A stretch of 64,000 bases of DNA from AAA044-D11 sp965268275 (GCA_965268275.1 OZ254168.1:868001-932000); one strand, 5' to 3'. Positions 7,676 to 17,528 are shown, counted from the first letter of the stretch. The notes: generated from the sequence alone by a model not told the origin. Program-made: numbers and translations.

Positions 7676-10600
7676 CTAGTTAGCTCTTTCAGATTCCCGA
7701 ATACGTTGCGAGATTACTTCTGAAACACCATCGCCGCGCATAGTCACACCATACAAAGCATCTGCAATTTCCATCGTGCGCTTCTGGTGAGTAATAACAA
7801 TTAACTGTGATTTCTCGCGAAGTTCTTCAAAGACTCCTAGCAAACGTCCTAGGTTTGTGTCATCCAAAGCTGCTTCAACTTCATCCATTACATAAAACGG
7901 ACTTGGACGTGCTTTAAATATTGCGATTAGCAGTGCAACGGCTACAAGTGAGCGCTCTCCGCCAGATAGAAGTGATAGCCGCTTAACGCGCTTTCCAGGT
8001 GGTCGGGCTTCAACATCCACGCCGGCCATTGTCATGTCCTCTGGATTAGTTAATATCAATCGACCATCTCCGCCAGGGAAGAGACGTGCGAATATCAATT
8101 CAAATTCGCGAGCAGTATCGTCGTAAGCCTCTTTAAATATCTGCTGAACCTTGTCATCAACTTCTTTAATAATGTCTAGCAGATCGCGCTTAGTTTTCTT
8201 CAAATCTTCTAACTGTTCTGCCAAATAGCGAAGTCGCTCTTCCAGCGATGAATATTCTTCGAGGGCCAGTGGGTTAATTTTTCCAAGCAAAGTAAGTGAG
8301 CGCTCGGCTTGAGCAAGACGCTTCTCTTGTTGATCTCGGCGATAAGGAATTAGATCTCCGGGGACAAAGTTTCCTTCTTCATCTTCAATAAATGTTGGAA
8401 CATCATTTGCCGGACCATATTCGTTCACCAGAGTAGATACATCTACACCAAGTTCTTCAATGGCTTTTTGTTCAAGGGCTTCAATCCGAAGTCGTTGCTC
8501 GGCGCGAGCTATTTCATCTCGATGAACGCTAGACGTTAGGACATCTAGTTCTGCTGTTAACTCGCGGCTGCGAACACGCAAAGCGAGAATTTCGCTTTCA
8601 CGTTCAGAGCGAGAGATCTCTAATCTTTCACGTTCGGTCGAAGCTTTAGCTATTGAAGATTCAATTTGAATCAGTGCTTCATAAGAAGCGTCAGCAACAC
8701 CTTGGGCGGTTAGTGCAGCTAAACCACGTTGTTCTCTACGACTTACTGCGCGAGTCGCAGAATCTCGCTCGTTCTGCGCAGCAGCTTCCAGGGCATCTGC
8801 TCTTGCAACCAGAGCAGTAACGCGCTCTTCTAAAGTTCTTAGATTTAATCTCGCTTCAACTTCTGCAGATCTAGCAGCAGAAACTTTAGAGCGAAGATCT
8901 TCCAAGTGAGTTAAATCTGGATTTGCTGGGGCTTGATGAGATTCAAATTGAGAAATTGCTGCATTCAAATCTGCATCATCAGAATCGCGCTGCGAGTTTG
9001 CCTCAGTCAGTGAGACCAGGATTCGCTCAACTTCGCTCTGGGCATTCTTTACATTTTGACCTGCTACTGCCATCTGTTCTGCAAGGCCAGAAATCTTGGC
9101 ATCTGATTCGTTTAACTTTGCCAGCGCTAAATCAAAGATGTTCCTCCGTGAAGCCAGAGTCTCGGTAGCTCTTACTAATTCAAACTTAATGCGATCACAA
9201 TTATTTGTAACTTCTTGAAGTTCGCCTTCGGTTTTCTCAATCAGCGCTGAAATCTCGATGGCCGAACTCTGCGCACTTGAACCACCGCGCACTCGAATAC
9301 TGCTGAGAACATCACCTTCTCTTGTAATTGCGATCACCGAAGGGTCAGCTCTTAAGGCGCTTTCGGCTTCGGCTAAATCTTCAACAGCGACAAATCCAGA
9401 TAGCAGCGATGAAATCGCGCTCGAAACTTCACTTGATGAAACCAGACTTGCCAGTGAGGTAAATCCATTTGGAACAGAGCGATTAGAGGTAGTAAAGCCA
9501 GATTCGCCATCGACAACTAATAACTCAGACTGTCCTCCTGATTCGCGCTTAAGCATCGTTAGCGCTGACACTGCAGATGAAATATCAGAAACAACAACTG
9601 AATCTGCAAGTGGTCCTAATGCGGCCGCTACTGCAGCTTCCCAACCTGGAGAAATACTAATTAATGAGGAGAGTCGACCACGTGTTCGAGTTCCACTTGA
9701 TAAAACAATTCCGGATCCGTCTCTATGAACCAGACTTTCTTGCAGTGCACGTAGGCGACCTTCTAAGCCAGAACGAACTCTTTGGGCTTCACTCTCTTTC
9801 GAAACAAGTGAATCTAATTCATTTTGCGCAGTTGCTAATTCTGACTTTGCAATTTCAAACTCTGAATCAAGGCCCGGCTCGTTCGAATCAACAGAAGCAA
9901 TCTGGGTTTCAAGTAGAGCGAATTCTTCTCGGAAGTTTTGTAGACGTTGTGAAGCATCGTCGCGTGCTTTTGTTAAACGAGTTATCTCGGCATTAGTAGC
10001 ATCGATGCGAGATTTCAGACCATTGATGTGACCCTCTTGTCGAGCTGTGCCTTCTCGTTGATCTGCAATCGCACGAAGCGCCGCTGAAACACTATTCTCT
10101 TCAGCAGTTAGATTTGCCTCCAAAGTTTTTAACTCAGTTGACAGCTCTCCTAATTTAAGACTTGAACTATTTACTTCATTACGAAGTGAGCTCTCTTCGC
10201 CGCGCAATGTTTTTGCTTCTAGATCCATGCTTTCAGGATCACGGCCACTAGCGCGAGCTTCATCGGCCTCTTCAGATAAGAACCTTGCGCGCTCGGAAGC
10301 CAAGTTTTGAATTCCTCGGAATTTTTCACGTTGGGCAGTTAATTGGTAATAGTTTTCCTGGGCCTTAACTAAAAGTGGATTCTCAATAAGCGCAGTCGCA
10401 TCAATTTGTTCTTCGCGATTTCTTGCCGCATTTAGCGCAGTTTCAACTTCATCTTTTCGTGCGCGCAGTGCTGATTCATCTGCAACTTCTGAATCAACTG
10501 TCGAGCGAAGTTGTAACAAGTCATCGGCCAGCAAACGCAGTTTCGAATCACGAACATCAGATTGAATAGTTGAGGCTTTGCGCGCAACTTCTGCCTGTTT

Positions 10601-11218
10601 GCCGAGTGGCTTTAATTGGCGACGAAGCTCCACAGTTAGATCTTGAATTCGCGCTAAGTTGGCAGTCATAGAATCTAATTTACGAAGCGCTTTCTCTTTG
10701 CGCTTTCTATGCTTTAAAACTCCCGCAGCTTCTTCGATAAATGCGCGTCGCTCTTCTGGGTTTGCAAGAAGAATTGCATCCAACTGGCCTTGGCCGACAA
10801 TCACATGCATTTCGCGACCAATTCCAGAATCGCTCAATAATTCTTGAATATCTAAAAGTCTTGTAGTTTCACCATTTAATTGATACTCACTTGCACCATT
10901 TCTAAAAAGGATTCTAGAAATTGTTACCTCTGTGAATTCGATTGGTAGAACGCCATCGGTGTTATCGATTGTTACCGAAACTTCTGCGCGACCAAGAGGA
11001 GCGCGGCCCGATGTTCCAGCGAAAATAACATCTTCCATTTTTCCGCCGCGAAGGGATTTGGCTCCCTGCTCGCCCATTACCCAAGAGAGTGCATCGACCA
11101 CATTGGATTTGCCTGAACCATTTGGACCCACGACGCAGGTAATACCGGGCTCGAAATTGAGCGAGGTCGAGGAGGCAAAGGACTTAAATCCTTTAAGGGT
11201 CATACTCTTCAAATACAC
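7676..11218 (-). CDS. smc: Chromosome segregation ATPase SMC
   Basis: A full-length 1180-residue SMC protein that, with ScpAB, compacts and segregates the chromosome. It has Walker A GPNGSGKSN (31-39), two long coiled-coil arms rich in Glu, Ala, Arg and Leu, and a hinge around residues 500-670. The C-terminal head carries signature LSGGERSL and Walker B YVMDEVEAALDD. The gene lies between mutM (24 bp upstream) and ftsY (18 bp downstream), the usual actinobacterial rnc-mutM-smc-ftsY order. Start ATG at 11216-11218. scpA and scpB are not in this window. Confidence 0.97.
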   Translation of the reverse strand: MYLKSMTLKGFKSFASSTSLNFEPGITCVVGPNGSGKSNVVDALSWVMGEQGAKSLRGGKMEDVIFAGTSGRAPLGRAEVSVTIDNTDGVLPIEFTEVTISRILFRNGASEYQLNGETTRLLDIQELLSDSGIGREMHVIVGQGQLDAILLANPEERRAFIEEAAGVLKHRKRKEKALRKLDSMTANLARIQDLTVELRRQLKPLGKQAEVARKASTIQSDVRDSKLRLLADDLLQLRSTVDSEVADESALRARKDEVETALNAARNREEQIDATALIENPLLVKAQENYYQLTAQREKFRGIQNLASERARFLSEEADEARASGRDPESMDLEAKTLRGEESSLRNEVNSSSLKLGELSTELKTLEANLTAEENSVSAALRAIADQREGTARQEGHINGLKSRIDATNAEITRLTKARDDASQRLQNFREEFALLETQIASVDSNEPGLDSEFEIAKSELATAQNELDSLVSKESEAQRVRSGLEGRLRALQESLVHRDGSGIVLSSGTRTRGRLSSLISISPGWEAAVAAALGPLADSVVVSDISSAVSALTMLKRESGGQSELLVVDGESGFTTSNRSVPNGFTSLASLVSSSEVSSAISSLLSGFVAVEDLAEAESALRADPSVIAITREGDVLSSIRVRGGSSAQSSAIEISALIEKTEGELQEVTNNCDRIKFELVRATETLASRRNIFDLALAKLNESDAKISGLAEQMAVAGQNVKNAQSEVERILVSLTEANSQRDSDDADLNAAISQFESHQAPANPDLTHLEDLRSKVSAARSAEVEARLNLRTLEERVTALVARADALEAAAQNERDSATRAVSRREQRGLAALTAQGVADASYEALIQIESSIAKASTERERLEISRSERESEILALRVRSRELTAELDVLTSSVHRDEIARAEQRLRIEALEQKAIEELGVDVSTLVNEYGPANDVPTFIEDEEGNFVPGDLIPYRRDQQEKRLAQAERSLTLLGKINPLALEEYSSLEERLRYLAEQLEDLKKTKRDLLDIIKEVDDKVQQIFKEAYDDTAREFELIFARLFPGGDGRLILTNPEDMTMAGVDVEARPPGKRVKRLSLLSGGERSLVAVALLIAIFKARPSPFYVMDEVEAALDDTNLGRLLGVFEELREKSQLIVITHQKRTMEIADALYGVTMRGDGVSEVISQRIRESERAN

Positions 11219-11242
11219 AGGCGCAACCTATCGGAAAAGGGC

Positions 11243-12085
11243 TTACCGATTTCCGCTAGCACGCGGTGTGGGCTGACATTTTGGGCAAAAATGGGAAGAT
11301 CTGTTGGCAAATTTGATCCTTCTGATTTCCCGCCCACAACGTGGACAGCCTTCACCTTCCTGGCCATACACCGCAAGGGAGCGTTCGAAATAGCCACTCT
11401 CTCCATTCACATTTATGTAAAGGTCATCAAAAGAAGTTCCGCCAACAGCAAGAGCTTCGGACATTACTAGTGTTGCATTTTCAATAAGTTCCTTAATTCG
11501 CAGAACCTTCATAGTTTCAGTTCTGGTTTCTGGATGCATCTTGCTTCGCCATAGCGATTCATCTGCATAGATATTCCCGACACCGCTCATGACACCTTGA
11601 TCTAACAAGGCCCGTTTGATTTCAGTCTTCTTCCTTTTAAATCTTTGAACTGCTTCATCTAAATTGAATTGGGAATCAAATGGGTCAGCAGCAATATCTT
11701 TAACATAAGTTGGCAAGCCATTTTGGGTTTCATCAACACTAAGCCAACCAAAGGTCCTTTGATCGATAAACCTCAAGTCATACTTTCCGATGTTGATTTT
11801 CACCCGCAAATGCCGCTCGTCAGGAGCGTTTTTTGGCTGGATCAAAAACTGTCCACTCATTCCCAAGTGACCCACTAAAACTTCGGACCGATCTAATTTA
11901 AACCAGAGAAACTTTCCACGGCGGGCGACTTCAGTGACCCGAGCGCCTTTAAGTGATGTTAAAGCGGCGATTGATTTTGGTGAGGTTGCACGTCGATGAA
12001 GAACAGTGATTTCTTTGAATTTATTGCCAACTACGTGTTCGGCTAAACCACGCCTGACAGTTTCAACTTCAGGAAGTTCGGGCAC
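11243..12085 (-). CDS. mutM: Formamidopyrimidine-DNA glycosylase MutM (Fpg)
   Basis: A base-excision repair glycosylase/AP lyase that removes 8-oxoguanine and formamidopyrimidines. The 280-residue protein keeps the catalytic N-terminus MPELPEVETV (P2 and E3 after Met removal), the conserved β-hairpin lysine in RRGKFLWFKL, the H2TH region (GVGNIYADESLW), and a C-terminal zinc finger CPRCGREIRR...FCPKCQ. The start ATG overlaps the end of rnc by 17 bp, pointing to coupled translation. Confidence 0.96.
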   Translation of the reverse strand: MPELPEVETVRRGLAEHVVGNKFKEITVLHRRATSPKSIAALTSLKGARVTEVARRGKFLWFKLDRSEVLVGHLGMSGQFLIQPKNAPDERHLRVKINIGKYDLRFIDQRTFGWLSVDETQNGLPTYVKDIAADPFDSQFNLDEAVQRFKRKKTEIKRALLDQGVMSGVGNIYADESLWRSKMHPETRTETMKVLRIKELIENATLVMSEALAVGGTSFDDLYINVNGESGYFERSLAVYGQEGEGCPRCGREIRRIKFANRSSHFCPKCQPTPRASGNR

Positions 12086-12737
12086 TTAACTTGTCGTAAG
12101 CAAACTTAGCGGCGGCTTGTTCAGCTTCGCGTTTTGACTTACCCTCGCCAACTTCAAATTTTTCATTCGATACAACTACGACAGCCTCGAAACTCTTATC
12201 GTGGTCTGGACCGAATTCAGTTAATTCATACTCTGGCGGATTTAAGTTTAAAGCGGCTACAAGCTCTTGCAGCGCCGTCTTTGCATCCATTCCAAGATCG
12301 AGGGCATTTGAAGATTCAATTGCTGGTTTAAACCACTTAAGAATTATCGCTTCGGTTACTTCATAACCTTTTTCTAAGTAAATCGCTCCTACAAGAGCTT
12401 CAAAGGCATTTGCAAGAATTGAATTCTTCTCGCGACCGCCAGTAATTTCTTCGCCTCTGCCGATTCGCAGATACTGTCCAAGCTCTAACTCTTTTGCGAT
12501 TGGGACTAGGGCGGGATTGTTTACTAAGCCAGCTCGCATCTTCGAAAGTCTGGACTCATCAACATCCGGAAATTTTTTATATAGCTCGCCAGTGATAATT
12601 AATTCAAGGACGCTATCACCAAGATGTTCTAATCTCTCGTTTGTTGGCACTCCGCCGAATTCGCGTGAATAAGATCCGTGCGTAAATGCAAGTTCAAGCA
12701 ATTCACTTGAAAGTGTTGTTCCAAGTGAAGTGAGCAA
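12069..12737 (-). CDS. rnc: Ribonuclease III
   Basis: RNase III cuts double-stranded RNA in rRNA precursors and mRNAs. The 222-residue protein has the catalytic signature NERLEHLGDSVLELIITG, the downstream acidic cluster (NAFEALVGAIYLEKG) and a C-terminal dsRBD (DAKTALQELVAALNLNPPEY...). The start is TTG (12735-12737), 13 bp after the rpmF stop; an AGAGG-like sequence at the rpmF stop can serve as Shine-Dalgarno. It overlaps mutM by 17 bp. Confidence 0.95.
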   Translation of the reverse strand: MLTSLGTTLSSELLELAFTHGSYSREFGGVPTNERLEHLGDSVLELIITGELYKKFPDVDESRLSKMRAGLVNNPALVPIAKELELGQYLRIGRGEEITGGREKNSILANAFEALVGAIYLEKGYEVTEAIILKWFKPAIESSNALDLGMDAKTALQELVAALNLNPPEYELTEFGPDHDKSFEAVVVVSNEKFEVGEGKSKREAEQAAAKFAYDKLSARTS

Positions 12738-12750
12738 ACGATCGTACAGA

Positions 12751-12933
12751 TTAAACCTCTACAACTTGACGTGAGTTATAGGTACCGCAAGTTGGGCAAG
12801 CAGTGTGTTGCAATTTTGGTTGTTGGCATTGTGAGCAATTTGCAATTGCAGCAGGCGTAGTCTTCCAAGCGCTACGACGATGACGAGTGCGTGAGCGAGA
12901 CATCTTTCGCTTTGGTACTGGCACTTTGGGCAC
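12751..12933 (-). CDS. rpmF: 50S ribosomal protein L32
   Basis: A 60-residue L32 with the conserved KRKMSRSRTRHRRSAWK core and a zinc ribbon CSQCQQPKLQHTACPTCG. A short N-terminal extension MPKVPVP precedes the usual VPKRKMS start. The start GTG (12931-12933) has AGGGG a few bases upstream. It lies between the DUF177 gene and rnc, a widely conserved linkage with YceD-family genes. The intact CxxC pairs mark it as the zinc-binding form. Confidence 0.95.
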   Translation of the reverse strand: MPKVPVPKRKMSRSRTRHRRSAWKTTPAAIANCSQCQQPKLQHTACPTCGTYNSRQVVEV

Positions 12934-13020
12934 CCCTTTTTACTAATAAATTCATATCTGTTCGATGAATTGCTAAGGGCGTAAGTATCCCCCAAACCCG
13001 CAGATATTCAAAAACGAGGG

Positions 13021-13629
13021 TTATTTTTCGGTCTTACCCGTATCGTTCTTGCCGTTGCCCCAATTCTCTAAGCCAGCCCAACGGATATCCGCCGGTGCAT
13101 GCTCGTGGTCCTCGGGCAGCTCGATCCACTTCATTCCACAATCTGGGCAGAGGCCCGGACAATCTGGTTCACAGAGTGGGTTGATTGGCAGATTGAGAAT
13201 AATTGCATCGCGAATCGGTCCGTCGAGATCGATTAACTCACCATCCATTTGGCGAACTAAATCTTCATCTAAATCTTCTTCTTCAGTTTTGTTAACTCGC
13301 TTCTTGCCTGGCTTATTCTTTTTTCGAGCTTGGCGCGGATCTTCTACATACTCATAAAGTTCTTGAAAGCTCTCATTAACATCGTAATAAACCGCATCAA
13401 GGCAGCGACCACATTCACCACTTGCCTCAGTTCGAACCGTAGCGGTTGCAAGAATTCCTTCAGCAACTGATTCAATCCGTAAATCGATATCGATTGGTTC
13501 ATCTGCAGCGATTGCTAGAACTTCGAAACCAAGAGCTTCGTGTTCATCGAAAGTTAATTCATACTCGCGCATCTCACCAGGTCGGCGAGGCAGATCATGC
13601 GTATTAAAGAGGAAGGGATTTTTACTCAT
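13021..13629 (-). CDS. DUF177 / YceD family protein
   Basis: A 202-residue YceD/DUF177 family member. YceD affects 23S rRNA accumulation in E. coli and plants; the biochemical role remains unclear. The middle holds the family motif ECGRCLD, followed by an acidic, Lys-rich insert (residues ~98-125) and a C-terminal Cys cluster CEPDCPGLCPDCG typical of actinobacterial members. It lies 87 bp upstream of rpmF and 7 bp downstream of the sepIVA-like gene, the same order as Rv2925c-Rv2927c in Mycobacterium. Confidence 0.88.
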   Translation of the reverse strand: MSKNPFLFNTHDLPRRPGEMREYELTFDEHEALGFEVLAIAADEPIDIDLRIESVAEGILATATVRTEASGECGRCLDAVYYDVNESFQELYEYVEDPRQARKKNKPGKKRVNKTEEEDLDEDLVRQMDGELIDLDGPIRDAIILNLPINPLCEPDCPGLCPDCGMKWIELPEDHEHAPADIRWAGLENWGNGKNDTGKTEK

Positions 13630-13636
13630 CTATGAA

Positions 13637-14116
13637 TTACTTATCGCCCAATTCTGAGAGCGCAGATTTAGCATCGACGCCGGCAAGTTGGTCTCGACCT
13701 CGGTTAACAACTTCCATAGTCTTATGAAGAATTACTTCGAGAGTTGCCAGTCTTGAATCGACATAAGCATCAATCTCATTCTGCTGGCTCGCTGCCTCTT
13801 CGGCTACTTCATCTAAAATTCTGCGCGCTTCCTTCTTCGCAGCGGCAACAATCTCGGTCTGAGAAATCATCGATTCAACTTCTTCGCGAGCATGAGCAAT
13901 GATTTGATCTGCCTGAACCCGGGCATCTTCAATAACGTTATCTTGTTGGCGCAAAATTTCTTGAGCATTCGCTAAATCAGATGGAAATGCAGCACGAGCA
14001 CTATCTAACAATTCTAGGATTTCGCCACGGTGCAGTACACAACTTGCTGAAAGTGGTACGCCTCTAGCCTCTTCGACCATGGCTATTGCGGTTTGGATAC
14101 GCTCGATAACTTCCAT
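13637..14116 (-). CDS. sepIVA: SepIVA-like coiled-coil septation/cell-envelope protein
   Basis: A 159-residue, largely helical protein with a DivIVA/ATPase-subunit-b-like coiled coil (residues ~50-140) and no membrane segment. The N-terminus IQTAIAMVEEARGVPLSASCVLHRGEILELLD resembles mycobacterial SepIVA (Rv2927c), and the neighbours match: DUF177 downstream, coaD upstream. SepIVA localises to the septum and is needed for division and envelope synthesis in mycobacteria. Assignment rests on recalled family sequence plus synteny, so the function here is inferred. Start ATG follows AAGGAG within 8 bases. Confidence 0.75.
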   Translation of the reverse strand: MEVIERIQTAIAMVEEARGVPLSASCVLHRGEILELLDSARAAFPSDLANAQEILRQQDNVIEDARVQADQIIAHAREEVESMISQTEIVAAAKKEARRILDEVAEEAASQQNEIDAYVDSRLATLEVILHKTMEVVNRGRDQLAGVDAKSALSELGDK

Positions 14117-14127
14117 TTATTTCTCCT

Positions 14128-14607
14128 TTATTTTCCAGCCAAGCGATCTTTCAATCGCTCTAAAAGTATTGCCGGGATATAACTAGAAACATCGCCACCG
14201 TGGCTGGCTATCTCTTTGACGAGTGAAGATGAAAGAAACGAGTGCGCCGGCGCGGTTGAAAGAAATAAGGTTTCAACGCCTTGTAATTGCAAATTTATCT
14301 GGGACATCTGTAGTTCGTAATCAAAGTCAGTCACCGCACGCAAGCCTTTAACGATAATTGAAATATCGTTCTTCTTGCAGTAATCCACCAAGAGGCCCGA
14401 CCAAGAATCGACTTTAACATTCGGAAATTTACTTGTGACTTCCTTTGTCATTTCGATTCGCTCTTCGACCGTAAAGAGCGTCTGCTTAGTCTTATTTACC
14501 ATCACTGCAATAACCACTTCATCAAAAATTGAACTGGCCCGCTCGACGATATCGAGGTGACCAAAGGTTATGGGATCAAAAGATCCAGGGCAGACGACGC
14601 GTTTCAC
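14128..14607 (-). CDS. coaD: Phosphopantetheine adenylyltransferase CoaD
   Basis: Catalyses ATP + 4'-phosphopantetheine to dephospho-CoA + PPi, the penultimate step of CoA synthesis. The 159-residue protein has the nucleotidyltransferase motif CPGSFDPITFGHLDIV at the N-terminus, KGLRAVTDFDYELQM in the middle and the SSSLVKEI block that contacts ATP. Start is GTG (14605-14607), overlapping the rsmD TGA stop as GTGA. The adjacent rsmD-coaD pairing is common across bacteria. Confidence 0.96.
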   Translation of the reverse strand: MKRVVCPGSFDPITFGHLDIVERASSIFDEVVIAVMVNKTKQTLFTVEERIEMTKEVTSKFPNVKVDSWSGLLVDYCKKNDISIIVKGLRAVTDFDYELQMSQINLQLQGVETLFLSTAPAHSFLSSSLVKEIASHGGDVSSYIPAILLERLKDRLAGK

Positions 14608-15179
14608 GGCAAAACGCTAGCAGAGTATCCGCCGTAGAAGATACTTCCCTGTCCATATGAACGGACTTTCTCCTCGATAAATGGCTTCGGCCAAGCAAAT
14701 TGCGCCTTCTTAGTCTCACGTTCGATTGCGATAATTCCGTTGCGCTTCAACAAATTATTTGAATGAATTTCCGATAGTAATTTCTCGATAACACTATTTT
14801 CTACTTCATAGGGTGGATCCATAAATATTATGTCGAACGAAATCTGATGTGGTGTTGCAACGAATCTTTCGGCAGGTGAAGTTATAACTGAGAACTTTCC
14901 TGATTCACTCTTCACTAATCCGAAATTCTTAGCTGCGATTGCTGCTGTTGGAGCATGATCTTCAATCGAGTAAACATTTGCCGCGCCTCGCGAAAGCGCT
15001 TCAACACCAACAGCCCCAGAGCCAGAGAACAGATCAAGAAAATTTAACTCAGACATTGATCCAAATTCGGATTCGAGCGAAGAAAATAAACCTTCGCGAG
15101 CCCGATCTGATGTCGGACGAGTTTTATCCGTTGGTGAAAACAGATTTTTGCCTTTACTGGTTCCGGCAATAATTCTCAT
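14604..15179 (-). CDS. rsmD: 16S rRNA (guanine(966)-N(2))-methyltransferase RsmD
   Basis: A 191-residue SAM-dependent methyltransferase that modifies G966 of 16S rRNA. It shows the N-terminal MRIIAGTSKGKNL block, the SAM-binding strand LNFLDLFSGSGAVGVEALSRGA and the N6/N2-amino methyltransferase motif DPPYE (in IIFMDPPYEVE). It starts 17 bp after the recG stop and overlaps coaD by 4 bp. Confidence 0.95.
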   Translation of the reverse strand: MRIIAGTSKGKNLFSPTDKTRPTSDRAREGLFSSLESEFGSMSELNFLDLFSGSGAVGVEALSRGAANVYSIEDHAPTAAIAAKNFGLVKSESGKFSVITSPAERFVATPHQISFDIIFMDPPYEVENSVIEKLLSEIHSNNLLKRNGIIAIERETKKAQFAWPKPFIEEKVRSYGQGSIFYGGYSASVLP

Positions 15180-15196
15180 TGGAGAACCGTAACCTG

Positions 15197-17422
15197 CTAG
15201 CCCTTATCTAAGAAAGCCGAACGTTCTTCTTCCTTCAAAATAGCTACTTGGGTGGCTAGCGCTGGATGATTTGCCAACTTTGCATCCTTCGCAACTAAAT
15301 CAACTGCAACTCTCCTGGCCTCTTCAATCAATGCTTCGTCACGTAAAACTCTTAGCAATCTTAGGTGCGATTTTGTTCCTGATTGCGCACGTCCTAAAAC
15401 ATCACCTTCTCGACGTTGATCTAAATCAATTCTTGAAAGCTCGAACCCATCAAGGGTGCTAGCCACCGCACTTAACCTTGCCATCGCAGGTGAATCTTCG
15501 GGTGCACTAGAAACTAATAAGCAGAGACCCGGAGTTGTTCCGCGACCTACACGTCCTCGCAACTGGTGCAATTGTGAAACTCCGAATCTATCCGCATCCA
15601 TAATTACCATCATCGATGCATTAGGAACATCTACGCCAACTTCAATCACTGTTGTTGCAACGAGCACATCTATTTGGCCATTAGAAAATGCAGTCATGGT
15701 TTCATCTTTTAATTCTGCGCTTTGACGTCCATGTAGCGGTGCCAGCTTTAATCCCTTAAGAGCCCCGGTTGCTAACTTTGGAGCAAGTTCCTCAACGCTT
15801 GTCATCTTCTCGGTTCCTGCTAATTCTTCGCTCGTGATTTCATCGCCCATCATCTTTGCCATCGCAATATCTGCGGCTGAAATCTTTGCCTTAGGTGAAT
15901 CTTCACCGGCATCTGTAATGCGTGGTGCAACGATATAAACCTGATGTCTTTTTGCGACTTCCTCCTTCACGCGCTCCCATGCGCGATCTAGGTAGTGCGG
16001 CTTCTCCAAAACCGGAATCACATGTGTAGTTATCGGACTTCTTCCACTCGGTAATTGCCGCAACGTCGACACATCCAAATCACCAAATATTGTCATCGCA
16101 ACTGTTCTTGGTATCGGTGTTGCAGTCATTACTAACAAGTGCGGCGGCTTGGTTGCCTTCATTCGCAGCGCATCTCGTTGCTCGACTCCGAATCTATGTT
16201 GTTCATCGACAACTACAAGCGCTAAATCGTGGAACTCAACTCCCTCGCTAATTAGCGCATGTGTTCCAATAACTATCCCGGCTTCACCATTTGCAATTTT
16301 CCCGAGAGCTTCGCGCTTCTGACTAGCGTTCAAAGATCCAGTTAAAAGTGCAAGCTGGGTTCCTTCGCCACTTCCCTGCAGCGTTCCGGCTTGTGCTAAA
16401 TCTCCTAGAAGATTCGAGATAGTTTTGAAATGTTGAGCAGCCAAGACCTCTGTTGGAGCAAGTAGGGCGGCCTGTCCTCCAGATTCAATAACCGAGAGCA
16501 TTGCCCGAAGTGCGATAACAGTTTTACCAGAACCGACTTCACCTTGTAATAAACGATGCATTGGATGCGGTTGCTGCATATCACTTTCGATCTCACTATT
16601 TACTTCGATCTGACCACTTGTATATTTAAAGGGCAGCTTCGATTCAAAGACGCTAACTAGGCCATTTGTAGCAATTTTGCGCGGAGTTGCATCAAGTGCT
16701 TTTAATTCTGCTCGACGGCCAGCAAGTAAAAGTTGAAGCAAGATCGCCTCATCAAAAGTTAATCGTAATCTTGCTAAATCAGCGGCTTCTAGAGATTCCG
16801 GTTTATGAATTGATAAGAAGGCGCCTTTGAGAGTTGGGTATCCAAATTCTTTTATGACTTCATCTGGTAAATAATCATCAACCTCATCTAGCGAATCTAA
16901 AACTAATTCAACACACTGCGAAATTTTCCAAGATGGCATCTTTCCACCAGCTGGATAGACCGGAAGATACTTTCCAGCAAAAGCTTCGAGCGCAGAATCG
17001 ACATCATCACCATCAGGAATTAATTGATAATCCGGGTGTGAAAGTTGACGCTTGCCGTTGAACGATCCGACCTTGCCCGCAAACATTCCGGTCTTGCCAA
17101 TCTTTAATTCTTTTTCCCGCCACGGTTGATTAAAGAAGGTAAGCGACATAACCGCGCTGCCATCAGTGACATTAACTTCCAAAATATTTCGACCATTTGC
17201 TCGCCGAGTTTTAACAGCGGCGATTTCTGCCAGCACTGTCACTTCATCGCCTTCAATCAGGCTAGAAATATCCGAAAATTCACCACGCACCACATAACGC
17301 CTTGGATAGTGTCGAAGCAGGTCCTCAACCGTCGACATCCCAAATACCTCGTTTAGGGCATCGGCCGTTCGGTCCCCGATGATGCCCTTGAGGCGATCTG
17401 TAAGTGTTGCCATTATTGCCAT
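15197..17422 (-). CDS. recG: ATP-dependent DNA helicase RecG
   Basis: RecG remodels stalled forks and branched DNA. The 741-residue protein has an N-terminal OB-fold wedge domain (residues ~50-150), helicase motif I GEVGSGKTVIALRAM, motif II VVDEQHRFGVEQR, TATPIPRT, and the C-terminal motif VI region QLRGRVGRG. Two in-frame Met codons occur at positions 1 and 4; the upstream ATG (17420-17422) is used here, but MATLTD could be the true start. It heads a minus-strand cluster reaching to ftsY. Its start codon overlaps a 12-bp palindrome in the divergent gap with rpmB. Confidence 0.96.
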   Translation of the reverse strand: MAIMATLTDRLKGIIGDRTADALNEVFGMSTVEDLLRHYPRRYVVRGEFSDISSLIEGDEVTVLAEIAAVKTRRANGRNILEVNVTDGSAVMSLTFFNQPWREKELKIGKTGMFAGKVGSFNGKRQLSHPDYQLIPDGDDVDSALEAFAGKYLPVYPAGGKMPSWKISQCVELVLDSLDEVDDYLPDEVIKEFGYPTLKGAFLSIHKPESLEAADLARLRLTFDEAILLQLLLAGRRAELKALDATPRKIATNGLVSVFESKLPFKYTSGQIEVNSEIESDMQQPHPMHRLLQGEVGSGKTVIALRAMLSVIESGGQAALLAPTEVLAAQHFKTISNLLGDLAQAGTLQGSGEGTQLALLTGSLNASQKREALGKIANGEAGIVIGTHALISEGVEFHDLALVVVDEQHRFGVEQRDALRMKATKPPHLLVMTATPIPRTVAMTIFGDLDVSTLRQLPSGRSPITTHVIPVLEKPHYLDRAWERVKEEVAKRHQVYIVAPRITDAGEDSPKAKISAADIAMAKMMGDEITSEELAGTEKMTSVEELAPKLATGALKGLKLAPLHGRQSAELKDETMTAFSNGQIDVLVATTVIEVGVDVPNASMMVIMDADRFGVSQLHQLRGRVGRGTTPGLCLLVSSAPEDSPAMARLSAVASTLDGFELSRIDLDQRREGDVLGRAQSGTKSHLRLLRVLRDEALIEEARRVAVDLVAKDAKLANHPALATQVAILKEEERSAFLDKG

Positions 17423-17528
17423 AGGGCCCTATCTTCTCGCGCGGATTAGCCAATCCCCGTGTAGACGGGGTAATCTTTGCGACTTATTGCGAAACCCGTA
17501 ATTTAACTTGATTCAAGGGAGAAACACC
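17421..17528. promoter_or_regulatory. Divergent recG/rpmB intergenic region with two palindromes
   Basis: This gap must hold promoters for recG (minus) and rpmB (plus). It contains a perfect 12-bp palindrome ATAGGGCCCTAT (17421-17432) touching the recG start codon, and a 6-bp stem CCCCGT-GTAG-ACGGGG (17455-17470). TTGCGA (17477-17482) followed 16 bp later by TAATTT is a weak -35/-10 candidate for rpmB. The roles are unproven. Confidence 0.35.

Noticed and set aside
7676..11218. Several plus-strand open frames across smc
   Set aside because: They are antisense shadows produced by the biased coiled-coil codon pattern.
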